Source of the DNA: Beroe forskalii
Taxonomy: Eukaryota; Ctenophora; Nuda; Beroida; Beroidae
Length of the DNA stretch: 64,000 bases
Assembly: GCA_011033025.1 (NCBI GenBank)
Contig: WFMF01000118.1
Coordinates: 391,621 to 455,620 of the forward strand
Direction of reading: 5' to 3'
Shown here: one piece after another, positions 1-12,600 of the stretch
Numbering within the stretch: position 1 is the stretch's first letter
Layout: each line of letters opens with the position of its first letter
The notes under the pieces: generated by a model
What the model was told of the DNA's origin: nothing
Databases searched by the model: none
Seen by the model: the letters and a program-made list of their open reading frames with translations, nothing else
Translations under genes and position numbers: made by a program

Positions 1-2639
1 AATTCAAGAAAATAATAAATCTTATGTAAAATGTATAAATTTCAAATTTACTATCAGGGGTGTGAGTACGGAACATTGACCAGTGAACAGCGACTGAACC
101 ACTGTTTAGAAGTGTAATATTGCATCATATTGCACGAACTACTGAACAGCTCCGCAACCTGGACTAATACCTTGCCATGTTTTGTAAAACACATTAACAA
201 GGACAACAAACAACCTACATTACACTACGTATATTACTGCTGACTGGTGAGTTATTATAGTGGTTTCTCATGGACGTCAGATGGACAAAAAGTAGGTTAC
301 TTTGATATGAAATACTCTAGTTCAGCGATTGTTACTTTAGTAAGAAGAGTAAAATGTGAAAATAAAGATCTGCAGGTCAATTATCTAGTGTAAATTAAAG
401 TAGTTAATATATAGTCCAACTGCTGCTCCAGTCTACATTTAAAACATTTTCTAATGGGTTACTATAATGACCATACTAGGTGTTTATAATGATTTTCCAC
501 AGGACGACAACAAGATTTAAAAACTTAAATATAAAAAGTACAGCCGCTAAACTTGACAAGACCGTGCAGCAGCAGCTATTGATGGTCCTTCCTAATGCTA
601 TAATAGAGTAGTATATGACATGGCAAAGCAGGAATATTGTCTATGCTTCATGGTAATATTCAGAGTTATATATGAATCACGTTGCACGCAAACTCTACCA
701 AAGCTGTCTGACCTCACGTAGGTTTATTCCCTCTTACAAGTGCCTATACTTATTTATTATTGCATATATGTCTACTTATTGATCGATTATACAAATAGAT
801 GGGGCATCGACAGGATTTCGAAAGAAATTTCTTTCGTAAGTAGTATAATTTACACGTGAGTTATCATAAATTACGAGCCTCTCTCTAGGAAAGGACCCTT
901 CCCTAGCCTTCAAAAGGCCTTCCCATGAAAAATATTTTGGGGGGGGGCTTGAGCCCCACTTGCTTTCACGAAAATATAAATTCGCGATCTAAAGGGTAAA
1001 TAAGCCTAGAATTGAGTATAGACATGGACCTTATCAATCTGATCAAAATAAAATAAACTTTGCTTGTTTTCTTCTACCACAAAGTGATATTAAAAAATTT
1101 CTTGGTCTCTAAACTAATGTTGATTATGAAAAAACAGTTGCGAAAAAAGACTGCTCTCAGAGCCTAAGTTTAGAAAAGGATCCCACTTGCTCAACAATCG
1201 ATAGAATGACATGTTGCAAAATATGCGAAACTATGTTGTCAGTTTCCTTTTTATCCTAATACAGCTCATTAGCATTACAAAGGTGGTTTTGCTCTTGCCT
1301 TGACTTATTGTTTATTTATGCCGCCACGAATATTTCGAAAGCGAAATGGCGGAGTTTATATCTTTACGTAACCCTCACTGCGTCAGCAACTCAGCAGGGA
1401 TCATTGTGCATCTTTATTATTTTTAACTGCCCCTACACTCGTAATAACGCGGGATATGCGTTCCCAATCAATCGCATTGGATGAGCACCTTGCTCGTGAC
1501 GCATACACCCATCTGTGTTGGGGTAAGGTGACGGGGGATTGCACCGCTGGAGTGATGCCAAGAGTAGCGGTCGCAAAGGATAGCTTGTGGTATGTAATTC
1601 AACTAAAAAGTCAACAATTTACCATTATAAACCATAACAATACTAACGCCATTAATGACCATTCTCAACCAATTCTATAAATTCTATCAGCTGTTGAATT
1701 TTCCCCCATCATTATGAAGATAAATTGAGAAACTTCCAGAAACACACTCTGGAATTGTTCACATAGTACGACCAATTTCGGTTGCGCGCAGCATCAGTAC
1801 CTAATTCAGGTTTAACGGTTCGTGGGGAGAAAAAATCACATATTTTCGCATTGAGCTGAAGAAGTTCGTTGGAATTATTTTGCCGTTGTGTTCTGGTATA
1901 AGAGTAAAAGGAAGTGCTACTAATTTAAGCGTTTTAATTATACCCATTGTCCACATATTAATGCCATTGAAACATGATAATTAAGAGGATTGAATGGACA
2001 TTTCTGGTACGCAATGCCAGACAACTACAGAGTGTTCATGCACACAGCGCATGGAACTATAATGCAATAAGTTAAGTAAGAAAGAGGCATTGGCAACACC
2101 AACTTAAAACTTTGAATCAGATGGAGGGCTGAACATCCGTAATGAAAGATAATAGCCAATAAGCGCACACAAGGCAATTAATCCCATGACTTTAAATAGG
2201 CACCAGAGCATTCCCAAATCCCTTCTATCAGTCAATTCTATATTTTATTTATTACTATGAGTTTACTAATCGACTTATTGAATTATTTTGCATTGTTCAA
2301 TCTTCTCCATCATTTTACCCGTATTATGTTTATACTTTTCAGATGTATTTAAGTTTGATGTTTTTATGATGTATTATTATTGATATTGTATTCTTTCAGA
2401 TGTATGTTACCCATTGATAATGTAAACTTTCTTTTAGATATTTATGATCCATTGAAATTGTAACACAACCTTTTAACTGTGCTCTGACCGCACGTCATCA
2501 CTTGACTTTTCAAATTTGATATTGTATTCTGTTATACTAATTCGTTTATGTATTTTTAGTATGATCCTTAGAAGATGTAATTTATCGAAGTTCCAGATCA
2601 GTTAAATGTTGTATCATTTGAGTCCTGTTGAATTTGAAA
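1..2639. other. No recognisable gene; unique-looking AT-rich DNA
   Basis: No coding region is convincing here. The only notable structures are short palindromes: an 18-bp perfect one at 819-836, a GGGGCT/AGCCCC hairpin near 953-966, and a CCGCCA/TGGCGG stem at 1321-1352 enclosing a second small stem. Hairpins of the last type are common near the ends of Helitron-like elements in invertebrates, but no element boundary can be drawn. Confidence 0.6.
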
Positions 2640-2885
<246 letters not shown>

Positions 2886-3385
2886 GGGGTCATGAAAATC
2901 AATTTGGACGATTCCCCATAAAATTGGTACCAAAATGATCAGCACGATGAGTTCTTTCAAACAAACTAAGTTTTATTGACCAATTTGATGATTTGAGAGA
3001 GTTATAGGCTGCACGTGGGCAAGGAGCCGCGCTCAAAATGTGCAACGCCGAAATTTCGCTCAAAATTACGCATATCAATCGTCCTCACAAAAAACGCGAT
3101 TAAATGGAAAATCATCGCTCAAACTACAAGATAAAGCATGGAAATCATAGCTTGATCATTCTTCTGACGTTCCTCGAAACATTCAGGGCAATGCATTATT
3201 AGTCAGGGATGACTTGGAAATCCGTTGGCGTTGTTTGAGCACGGCGATTTCTCAACGGGATATGGTATTTTAGACCCTAAGGAACAAAACTGAACTTGTC
3301 GCCAATTTTTTATTTGGCGGCCACGCCCATTTTTTGCCACACCCATTTTTGCGATTGGAGCACATGGTCGAATTATCGTATCTTG

Positions 3386-4430
3386 GGCCAGGAAGGTCGT
3401 AGAGACTTTGTTTTTAGTGCAAAATGTGCGCAATGGCCATGTTTTTATACAACTTTTTAATACAATATACCCTAAAACGTTCGCAAACAGAGTTATGGGC
3501 CAAAAACTGAATTTTAGGCCACTCGCAAACCCCATTTTGGGTAAAATTGATATCTCAGGCCAGGAAGGTCGTAGAGACTTTGTTTTTAGTGCAAAATGTG
3601 CGCAACGGCCATGTTTTTATACAACTTTTTAATAACATATGCCCTAAAATGCTCGCAAACAGAGTTATGGGCCAAAAACTGAATTTTTGGTCACTCGCAA
3701 ACCCCAATTTGGGTCAAATTGATATCTCAGGCCAGGAAGGTCGTAGAGACTTTGTTTTTAGTGCAAAATGTGCGCAATGGCCATGTTTTTTACAACTGTT
3801 TAGTAACAGATGCCCTAAAACGCTCGCAAACAGAGTTATGGGCCGAAAACTGAATTTTTGGTCACTCGCAAACCCCAATTTGGGTCAAATTGATATCTCA
3901 GGCCAGGAAGGTCGTAGAGACTTTGTTTTTAGTGCAAAATGTGCGCAATGGCCATGTTTATATACAAATTTTTAATAACATATGCCCTAAAACGCTCGCA
4001 AATAGAGTTATGGGCCAAAAACTGAATTTTTGGTCACTTGCATTGCAAGTTGCAAACTTTAATTGGGTCAAATTGATATCTCGGGCCAGGAAAGTCGAAG
4101 AGACTTTGTTTTTAGTGCAAAATGTGTGCAATGACCATGTTTATATATGACTTGTTAATAAACATATGCCCTAAAACGCTCGTTGCTCACAAGCAGAGTA
4201 ATGGGCCAAAAAACTAATTTTTGGACACCTGCATGAGCCGAGTCAATATCTTGATCTAGGAACTTAGTAAGGTTGCTGACTGCTGAGACTTCGCTTTCAG
4301 TGCAAAATGTTTGCAATTTGGCCACGTTTATATACGACTACTTGATTAACATACACTCATATATGCCCAAAAAGCTTACAGCTTTACAGAGATATAGGCC
4401 AGAAACTGAATTATTGGTCTTCAGTTTCTG
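3386..4430 (+). repeat. ~172-bp tandem repeat, left foldback arm
   Basis: Six units start with GGCCAGGAAGGTCGTAGAGAC-like sequence (last base trimmed variably) at 3386, 3558, 3730, 3901, 4084 and about 4253. Spacings are 172, 172, 171, 183 and about 170 bp. Units diverge progressively to the right, so the left copies look the most homogenised. Short open frames across it repeat the same peptide and are by-products of the repeat. Confidence 0.9.
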
Positions 4431-4479
4431 CTTTTCTGCCCAGAATCCTGTACGCTTTTTGGAAACATTTTTTTGGTGA

Positions 4480-5480
4480 CAAGCCCACTGCCATGGTTTT
4501 TTCATTGTATTTTCACAATGAACTGGTTTACTTCTATGAACGGTTAACTGATATCATCATGAGCATTGAGGCCCAATATATCTATTTGGAATAATTTCAT
4601 GTGATTGCTTATATTCATTGAGCAGGGAGAGATCATAGTATTGAAAGAAAGAAAAAATATGAATTTGGGCTGAGGGAACAAAGAGAGAACCTCAAACCAG
4701 ATCTTCAGTCTAGTTCTCTAATCATGCTACTGGCATCCCCATGCCTCTTTGGACTTTAGGAACTTCAGGAGGAGCTTGTACTCCGATTGCTTTACTAACT
4801 CTCTAAGCAAAGTCGCATTATAACATGTGGCAATGAAGTACCTATCTGGGTCAGGATCAAGCTGGGCCAGGAACACTAGGCTACCTTGCGTCCTTGTAAC
4901 TTTGTAACCACTACCATGTGGACTCAGGAAGATCTTCAGCTGATCTTTGACATAATCTGCAATCAAACAACGTCCAAATACTCAAATACTTCTTGGTCGT
5001 GGGGAGCTGGTGTGATTCAGAACAGGCTCTTTACAAGAACAATGCAGAGGGCCAGCTACCCCAGACCGTGGTAAAGTTGACGAAAGACTTAATTTGGCTT
5101 AGTTCACACAAAAGTTTCACTAGTCAGTTCTTGTAAAAGGCCAAATTAGCCTTGTATCAAATTAGTTCTTGTATCAAACCAAATTAGCGCGAGTCCATCG
5201 GAATTTAATGCTGGAGGGGGGTTCTGCCTATCTCTGAGGCGTTGTAACGGCTGGGTGAGAGGTTGGGGGAGTGAGGGTTGGGTTTATCTACTGAAAAAGG
5301 CAAGGAGGGTATAGGACTATAAGATCCTAGGTACTCAGTGTGTGAGTGAATATATCCGTCAACAAGGACTATTCTATAATATTTATTTTACCTATACAAC
5401 CTTTGCGGACCTTTTGCTAGGATTAAGTTAAAAACAGAAGACTGTACAGGGTACGACCTCAAGGCCAGATTTATCAATGA
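4480..5480. other. Unique centre of the foldback structure
   Basis: Non-repetitive DNA between the two arms. Apart from the possible exon on the minus strand I see nothing coding. It contains runs such as a GTGGGGAG-rich stretch and no terminal repeats of its own. Confidence 0.4.
4727..4966 (-). CDS. Possible terminal exon of an unidentified protein
   Basis: On the minus strand a TTGTTTGATTGCAG acceptor-like sequence is followed within 3 nt by an ATG and an open frame of about 79 codons, ending in a TAG at 4727. The peptide has a mixed, protein-like composition: a D-Y-V-K-D-Q-L start, a L-D-P-D-P-D segment, and a hydrophobic/charged C-terminal stretch ending E-A-W-G-C-Q. It lies in the non-repetitive centre of the foldback structure, so it could be a captured exon fragment. 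I do not recognise the family, and it may equally be chance. Confidence 0.25.
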   Translation of the reverse strand: MIADYVKDQLKIFLSPHGSGYKVTRTQGSLVFLAQLDPDPDRYFIATCYNATLLRELVKQSEYKLLLKFLKSKEAWGCQ

Positions 5481-5489
5481 AGGGTGCCC

Positions 5490-6109
5490 TAAAATCCTTA
5501 CGTTTAGATTTGGTTTGTGAACGTTTTAGGTCATATATTTAATGACAAGTCGTACATAATTTATAAACATGACCATTGCGCACATTTTGCACTAAAAACA
5601 AAGTCTCTACGACCTTCCTGGCCTGAGATATCAATTTGACCCAAATTGGGGTTTGCAAGTGACTAAAAAATTCAGTTTTTGGCCCATAACTCTGTTTGCG
5701 AGCGTTTTAGGGCATATGTTATTAAAAAGTTGTATAAAAACATGGCCATTGCGCACATTTTGCACTAATAACAAAGTCTCTACGACCTTACTGGCCCGAG
5801 ATATCAGTTTGGCCCAAATTGGGGTTTGCGAGTGACCAAAAATTCAGTTTTCGGCTCATAACTCTGTTTGCGAGCGTTTTAGGGCATCTGTTACTAAAAA
5901 GTTGTAAAAAACATGGCCATTGCGCACATTTTGCACTAAAAACAAAGTCTCTACGACCTTCCTGGCCTGAGATATCAATTTTACCCAAAATGGGGTCTGC
6001 GAGTGGCCTAAAATTCAGTTTTTGGCCCATAACTCTGTTTGCGAACGTTTTACGGTATATTGTATTAAAAAGTTGTATAAAAACATGGCCATTACGCACA
6101 TTTTGCACT
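5490..6109 (-). repeat. ~172-bp tandem repeat, right foldback arm, part 1
   Basis: Reverse-complement copies of the 172-bp unit. The motif GTCTCTACGACCTTCCTGGCC recurs (with small changes) at about 5603, 5777 and 5948, close to a 172-bp period. The array is interrupted at 6110 by a TIR element and resumes in the same register at 8055. Confidence 0.88.
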
Positions 6110-8054
6110 AGGCTTTCCATTATCGGTAACAAATTTTTTATCTAGATAAACCGATAATTTTTTCGGTTTTATCTCGATAAAATTTTTATCTAGATAAAAT
6201 CTATCAATTTTCAAAAACTTTTCTGCTGCTGTCAATCTGGTAAAATTCCTTAAATATACGTCAGTCTGGTATCTTGGTGATTGTTGAATGTTGATACGTC
6301 CGACTGGCGTCAGTGAAAAAAGTGAGGCTGGTGTTAGTAAAAGTGCTTCGTCTGATAATTTTCAGTGATACGTCACAGTGGTGGCAGCTCAGGCACTTCA
6401 AAATGGTGTCAGTGTTCATTCAGGTTGGTATCATTGATTTGTCAGTGTCAGACTGATGTTATTAACCCACGTCACAATGATGTCAGACATGCGTAAGTAA
6501 TGTATCACTATCAGTCATACATGAGATTACTTTCAGTGAAACGTCAGATTGGTCTGAGTGGCGACATTTTTACGGCTGTATGGTATCATTGATGAGACAG
6601 AATTGAGAATGGTATCTGTGATGCTTCTAACAAGTGTAAATGATGCGGCAGAATAGTTATGACTGTAACTGTCAATAGTCAGTGATACATCAATTTGGTA
6701 TCAAGATCAACGATACGACTAGTGTCAGAGATGTTCTGAAAGGATCAGTCATGATACGTCAGACGGGTTTGATTTCCCATATGAATACTGTTGTCAATGA
6801 TCGACAGAAATTAGTGCCAATTATTAATCTGTCTATCAGTGATGAGACAGACAGGTGTCAGTTATTAGTCAGACAGTGTCAGTGATACATCAGACTGGTG
6901 TCAGTGAAACGTCACAATGGTGTCAGTTATACGTCAGGCTGGTGTCAGTGATCCGGCAGACTGGTGTCAGTTATACCTTTATACGTCAGACTGGTGTCAG
7001 TGATACGCCAGACTGGTGTCAGTGATACGCCAGACTGGTGTCAGTGATTCGTCAGACTGGTGTCAGTGATCCGGCAGACTGGTGTCAGTGATACGCCAGA
7101 CTGGTGTCAGTGATACGCCAGACTGGTGTCAGTGATACGTCAGACTGGTGTCAGTGATACGCCAGACTGGTGTCAGTGATACGCCAGACTGGTGTCAGTG
7201 ATACGTCAGACTGGTGTCAGTGATACGTCAGACTGGTGTCAGTGACTCAGTGATACGTCAGACTGGTGTCAGTGATCCGGCAGAATGGTGTCAGTGATAC
7301 GTTAGACTGGTGTCAGTGATACGTCAGACTGGTGTCAGTGATACGTCAGACTGGTGTCAGTGATACGCCCGACTGGTGTCAGTGATACGTCAGACTGGTG
7401 TCAGTGATACGTCAGACTGGTGTCAGTCAACCAGCGGATTAATACGTCTGGCCAGATGAAATATTTGACTGGTGCATGTGATACGCTGTGCCAGTGTCAC
7501 ACTGGTGCCAGAGTTGTGTCAGAAAGGTGTCAATCATCCATTCAACATGTGTCAGAATTTTTACAAGAATTCAAAATATAATTTGTGACAAAAGCAATGC
7601 CATTCAAATCACATACAAGGTCAGCATAGCATTATGTTAACGAAGATGATGAAGTGGTTTGATGCATACTCATTGATCAATGAAATGATTCGAGGTAGCA
7701 GATGAAAGGATACAAGAAAGGTACTAAAGTGATACATCAGGATAGCGACAACTATACATCTATAATAGGTGTCTGTGGTTCGTCGGACTGGTGTTTGTAA
7801 TGGGTAAAAAAGGTACCAGTGACAATTGACATGCTAGATTGGTGGCAGTGATCTGTCAGGCTGGTGACAGTTGAAACCAGTCTGAACCCGAGAGTTTTTT
7901 TTATTGATTTTTTCCAATTTTACTAGCATTTTTCAACGCAGACTTTTTGCTATTTTATCTAGATAAAGATAAGTTTTATCTAGATAAACCGATAATTTAT
8001 TTTGACGAATTATCGGAGATAATTATCGGTTTCGATTATCGGACTGGAAAGCCT
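6110..8054. mobile_element. 1.9-kb TIR DNA transposon, non-autonomous, with internal minisatellite
   Basis: The ends are AGGCTTTCCA (6110-6119) and TGGAAAGCCT (8045-8054), a perfect 10-bp terminal inverted repeat. The 10-bp target sequence ATTTTGCACT is duplicated directly outside (6100-6109 and 8055-8064). Removing the insert restores the 172-bp repeat exactly. Both subterminal regions are rich in TTATCTAGATAA and CCGATAAT motifs in opposite orientation. The interior is a degenerate-to-perfect 22-bp minisatellite. No transposase frame is visible. A 9-11-bp duplication fits the Mutator-like (MULE) class best, but the superfamily is inferred from duplication length only. Confidence 0.85.
6880..7432 (+). 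repeat. 22-bp minisatellite (GTCAGACTGGTGTCAGTGATAC)n
   Basis: Roughly 25 near-identical units with changes at a few positions (ATACGT, ATACGC, ATCCGG). More degenerate versions extend outwards over about 6230-7870, filling most of the host TIR element. The perfect centre with decayed margins is typical of local unequal exchange or slippage. Confidence 0.93.
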
Positions 8055-8280
8055 ATTTTGCACTAAAAACAAAGTCTCTACGACCTTCCTGGCCTGAGAT
8101 ATCAATTTTACCCAAAATGGGGTTTGCGAGTGGCCTAAAATTCAGTTTTTGGCCCATAACTCTGTTTGCGAACGTTTTAGGGTATATTGTATTAAAAAGT
8201 TGTATAAAAACATGGCCATTGCGCACATTTTGCACTAAAAACAAAGTCTCTACGACCTTCCTGGCCCAAGATACGATAAT
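8055..8280 (-). repeat. ~172-bp tandem repeat, right foldback arm, part 2
   Basis: Direct continuation of the array at 5490-6109 after the TIR insertion; its first 10 bp are the target duplication. From about 8265 to 8458 the sequence is the inverted counterpart of the unique arm end at 3205-3385. Confidence 0.85.
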
Positions 8281-8460
8281 TCGACCATGTGCTCAAATCG
8301 CAAACATGGGCGTGGCCAAAAATGGGCGTTGCCGCCAAATAAAAAATTGGCGACGGGTTTAGTTTTGTTCCTTAGGGTCTGAAATACCATATCCCGTTGA
8401 GAAATCGCCGTGCTCAAACAACGCCAACGGATTTAGAATATCGACCAAGTCATCCCTGAC

Positions 8461-10189
8461 TATATGTGGAAGAAGAGTTATCAATCTTCAAAGTCAACTG
8501 GTCAAAATTTGGACGTATTTCGTCCATAACTCGGCTCAGGATAGACGTAGAACAAATCTGAAAACACTATTAAATAGCGCGCAAGCGCCCCCGTGCATTC
8601 CCACGGCGCGCGCAGTTCTAAATGTTAAAACGTAGCACGTGCGCACTGATTAGTTTCGTTGTTTGGGCATATTTTGTCAGTTCCGCGTGTCACACTGAAA
8701 AACTGGATTTGGGGAAAGTACTACAGTCCACATTTTTTATCGGATCATCATGAAACTTTCAGAAATGTCAGAGAACAAAATTTTGAATTTAACACACGGA
8801 AAAGAATTTTGAAAATCGATCCAATTGACGAGATATAGGCAATTTAGTGAAAATTTTCAAAATTTAGCGTCTATTTTGGTCATAACTTCCTTTATAAGCC
8901 GAATTTTGAAATTCCCTCTGACTGAAGTATGCTCCTTAGTGTTTTATAGCACATATCCAAATTTCAGACCGATCACACGTGTAGATCTGAAGTTATGACC
9001 ATTTGAATGCAAAATTTTGTGTTTCACTTTTTCTCGTAAATTCGTGCTAGTACTTTGTGCGCAAGCACGCGTTGTGACACCCCTATAATATATATCTTAT
9101 ATATAAAGTAAATTCACACGTGAATAATGTTTGTTTGTGCCGCTGTATACAATTAAATTTGAGCTTGCCAAGATGATATCAAGAGAAACGAAGGCAAAAG
9201 GGAGAAAAGAGATGCCGTTGCTATGGAAACCTATTTTTTTCACGTGCAGATTATGATCAGTTCTATGCGAGTGCTTTCTATTACGCTACGTTACTGTTAG
9301 TAGCTAAACTGTAGTTTTTGAAAATTTGACGTTTTCTTTACTTCAAATTCAATATTTCAAGATGGAGAATGGACATAACTTGAATAAAGGAGGATATTTC
9401 AGATGAATTGTTTTCTGTGGCAGAGGTTGGCCGATAATCAATGCTGAGCCGGCGATAACAGTAGTAACTATTGTTTCGAAATTAGCCGTTAAGTTTACAA
9501 AATCGTACTGTTCAATCGCGTCGAATATAGGTGTAGCAGATTACGAAGACAGTTCCTGGCCTGGATGTGAACAAAACAAAATGGTGTAATGTCAGTATCA
9601 GTATGAGAATAAGGAAATATACTTTTGGATCCGGAGTGGTAAGGACGCATACTTGTAGTTGTGGGAGTGGTTTGGTATGAGATTCGGCGTCCGCGCGCGC
9701 GGTTTTAGTTCAAATATGTAAACAAACTGAAACTGGAACGCTCCTGCACGTGCAGTTCACACCAACTTCACCTTCAGAAGCATGCCCTAAATTCTTATCA
9801 CCAGGAGCAGCTATAATCGAAATACCTAAAATCTAAATACGTAACCACTCCCGCAAGAATGCCGTTAGTGTGTTACTACTGAGCAATGATAACACGGCTG
9901 TGTGTATCATACCATACCACTCCCTCAATCACCCATTATAGCATTATGAATTATCGTGTAGGTATACCTGATTTGGTATCACTGTTCCTAACCACTCCGC
10001 CTAAGATTTGTTATCGTATAATGAAATAAAGATAATGACCGAATGTAACTTATGTGTAAATATGTACGTAAACACTATATTACGCGAACTTACATAGCAC
10101 ACACTCATACACACGACAGCTTTTCATCCAGGCCAAAGTTTCAATTTTCAAAAGACGAAAAGTTTGAAAAAGTGGGGTTTGCAACCAAT
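8461..10189. other. Intergenic, repeat-derived DNA without clear units
   Basis: Contains GC-rich alternating GCGCGC stretches near 8580-8640 and 9690. The segments 8870-9005 (phrases like GGTCATAACTTCC and GAAGTTATGACCATTT) resemble old, diverged relatives of the 172-bp family. No gene is supported. Confidence 0.4.
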
Positions 10190-10465
10190 ATTATCGGCGA
10201 TAAATTATCGCCGATAAAACGTGAAAAATATCGGATATCGCCGGTCATAAAATCTGAACGATAATATAACTGATAATTTAATTAGCAAAATTTTCCATGT
10301 TTTGAAGAATTTTCTTGACACCACTTAAGCTCTTAAGCACTAAACCCTAACATCACATTACCCCGACTTCCCTGGCACCACTAAACCCTGACACAACTCA
10401 TCTCTGGCACCACTTTACCCAGAAACCACTAAGCCCTTACGGCACTTTTCCCTGGCACATTGATA
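10190..10465. repeat. Palindromic TTATCGGCGATAA motifs and degenerate minisatellite
   Basis: A TTATCGGCGATAAATTATCG palindrome is followed by GATAAT-rich sequence like the subterminal zones of the 6.1-8.1 kb element. After it comes a degenerate repeat built on CTGGCACCACTAAACCCT. This may be the decayed end of a related TIR element; no opposite end was found. Confidence 0.4.
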
Positions 10466-10479
10466 TGATAATATTTAAT

Positions 10480-11000
10480 GGGGTTTATTTTATGAGGTTT
10501 TTGGTCCTTTGCGGTCGAAGCAAAAAGGGCTTGGTCGGCCCTACAGGTTCAGGGGAAGGTCAAGGCATAATTGAATAACATCAGCAATCGATTCTGGACT
10601 TCAAAAAACCACTTCTTCGATGCCCTACATTGATATAATACTGATTGCGATGATTCATGAAGTTTTGGCCTCATGGGATCCAAACAAAAAAGGGCGTGGT
10701 CGGCCCGAGAGCGTCAAGGGAAGGTCGAAACTGAAAAATAACATCAGCAATCGATCCAAGGGTTCAAATTAGTACTATTTTGATGTATAATATGTCATCC
10801 AGAGGAAATTAATGCTTTTGGATCATCTTGAACTGATACGTTAACAAAAAAGGGCGTGGTAGGGCAATGGTCAGGGGAAGGTTGAAATGAAAAACTGATA
10901 CCGGGAGGCGGGAATCGATTCAGCAGATCAAAAACATGCTATTTAGATGCCAAGCAAATGAAAATTGGCTGAAAATTAGAATTGTAAAATTTTCTCACGA
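10480..11000 (+). repeat. ~165-bp degenerate tandem repeat, about 3 units
   Basis: The phrase AAAAGGGCGTGGTCGGCC (or a close variant), followed by GGTCAGGGGAAGGTC and AACATCAGCAATCGAT, recurs at about 10525, 10690 and 10850, a spacing of 160-167 bp. Units are strongly diverged, indicating an old array. Confidence 0.75.
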
Positions 11001-11943
11001 TTAGAATAGGCGTGGTCATTTGGGCATGTTCCCACACTTTTCAACATTGGATCATGGTACATTTCGAAGGAGTTACATCTGGAGAACCTATAAACCGAGT
11101 CAAACTTGCACCTATAAATGCAGAAATTCAGCAATTTTCGTGCATATCTGACCAGACTTTATTGCAATATGTCCTGTTATTGCATTTGGTTATCTTTATT
11201 TCGCCATGTCATTAGCCATGATTTTGTTATTTTTCGGTAATTTTCAATGGGGCTGGCAAGTATGGGAGCCCGGGAATAGGGGGAGGCATTAATGCTCCCC
11301 CTATTCCCGGGATCACATAACAGGGTTCACCGCCCAGTGGAATAATATGAGGATTGTAGGAGCGGCAATCCCAGCCGAAATTTGCCCAAATTGAAGCAAA
11401 AAAGCCCATTTAGGTTGACAGTTATTAAAGAAATTAGATACTAATATTTGGCTATTTTACGCCGCGCAATAATTCTCATCGTCTCAACTCGCTAGTTTTG
11501 ATAAAGGAGCAATTTCCAAACTGCGTCAGAATCCAATTAGCGCGCACGAAACGCGTGCCATCATTCACTCTTAAAAAAGCTACCAGACTCCTAATCTAGC
11601 CGAAATATTCCCAACCTAGCTGCCAGACTCCAAAAGTAGCCAGACACTCCTAAAATCCGCTGCAGGGCTGCCATTGCTTGACAGGAACTCATCATACTGT
11701 ATCATCTTTTTGCCGTGGAACTCAACATTTTGAAAGTTCTGGTTTAAACTTTTAAACGGCCAGTGCAACATGCTTATTCGAGTAGATCCCGCTATATATT
11801 TCGAAATCAAACTGCTGAATCAATCTTAGAATTTTTTGAATCAATTTAAAATCGTTCTGATACACTGATTGGGCTTTAGGATCATTATTTGCTATCAGAA
11901 AACTGACCTCAAGCTAAGAAAATGAAAATTTTGAATTTGAGCA
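11001..11943. other. Intergenic; one short inverted repeat
   Basis: A GGGAGCCCGGGAATAGGGGG / CCCCCTATTCCCGGG hairpin lies at about 11268-11310. Otherwise nothing recognisable. Confidence 0.4.
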
Positions 11944-12020
11944 TAGTGGGGCTCGAACCGGCGACCTGGCGCATCACGGCTCTTCTAAGTCTGACGCTCT
12001 ACCACCTGAGCTAGCGAGGC
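11944..12020 (-). pseudogene. tRNA-derived relic (SINE head or tRNA pseudogene)
   Basis: On the minus strand the sequence begins GCCTCGC, then TAGCTCAGGTGGTAGAGC (a good A-box and complete D arm), then TCAGA-CTTAGAA (the 5' side of an anticodon arm). It reaches a perfect B-box GGTTCGAGCC near its end. The 3' half of the anticodon stem and the T stem do not pair, and the A-to-B distance is slightly long, so it cannot fold as a functional tRNA. It most resembles Lys/Leu-type tRNAs. A tRNA-derived SINE head is the simplest reading, with an AAATTCAAAATTTTC-rich body following; a lone tRNA pseudogene is the alternative. Confidence 0.65.
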
Positions 12021-12289
12021 GTGTGCATCAATGAAAATTATGTGAATCTATACGACAAAAATTCCTTACTTCTTAATTGCTTTCACTGTTTTATTATAAC
12101 TTTATGATATTGATTCAGTTTTCTACAACATTTCTCAAAGAATAGTCAAATTTGGCGAGCCTCCTTCACATTTCCGTGATTTTGAGACATGAAATCATGA
12201 ATGAAGTAGTCTTAGATTTTAGAGACGCCATAAGACAGAAAAAAGCCATTTTCCCGCTAAATCCTCATTCCAAGCCACTTTTAAAAATA

Positions 12290-12600
12290 ATTCCACTGGG
12301 GTTCACCGTACGCAGGCTTCCCCTAAACCTGGGATCACCTTTAATCATGGACTCCCCTATACACTGCTCCCCTTAATCAGTTAATCTAGGGCTCACCAGA
12401 TGTTCCGGGGCTCACCTCTATACCCGGTCTGGCCCATGCCAGACTCACCCCATTGCCGGTCTTCACCATACCAGGCTGCACCGAACCTCGGGCTTCATCT
12501 ATGCCTTGGGATAACCCCGATACAGGGGCTCACCCGTACCAGACTCACCTCATTGCTGGGTTTCACCATACCAGGCTCCACCTTAACCTCCAATATTTTA
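12290..12600 (+). repeat. Degenerate GGCTCACC minisatellite
   Basis: Diverged units of about 17-25 bp built on the phrases GGCTCACCATACC / GGGTTCACC / CCAGACTCACC. Frames through it are open by chance because the array is poor in stops. Age is suggested by the lack of any two identical neighbours. Confidence 0.6.

Larger units (their letters stand above)
3202..8460. mobile_element. Large foldback (inverted-repeat) element, composite
   Basis: The left end GTCAGGGATGACTTGG (3202-3217) is matched in inverted orientation at 8445-8460, and TA lies immediately outside both ends. Inside, the left arm (about 3202-4430, with ~172-bp tandem units) is inverted relative to the right arm (about 5490-8460). 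The arms also share a unique terminal segment of about 180 bp each (3205-3385 and 8265-8458). The right arm is interrupted by a younger TIR element (6110-8054). The centre (about 4480-5480) holds unrelated DNA. Foldback elements with tandem-repeat arms are known in animals; the TA flanks could be a 2-bp target duplication. No transposase gene is seen, so it would be non-autonomous. Confidence 0.6.

Noticed and set aside
1456-1680. 74-codon plus-strand frame
   Set aside because: No motif, no splice or promoter context, composition like the surrounding non-coding DNA.
3203-6145. Several 60-142-codon frames in the 172-bp repeats
   Set aside because: The same peptide recurs in each unit on either strand; explained by the tandem repeat.
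10330-10460. Interstitial telomere-like repeat (CACTAAACCCTAAC)
   Set aside because: Only isolated CCCTAA-like steps within a degenerate CTGGCACCACTAAACCCT minisatellite.
11944-12020. Functional tRNA gene
   Set aside because: A and B boxes are good, but the anticodon and T stems do not pair.
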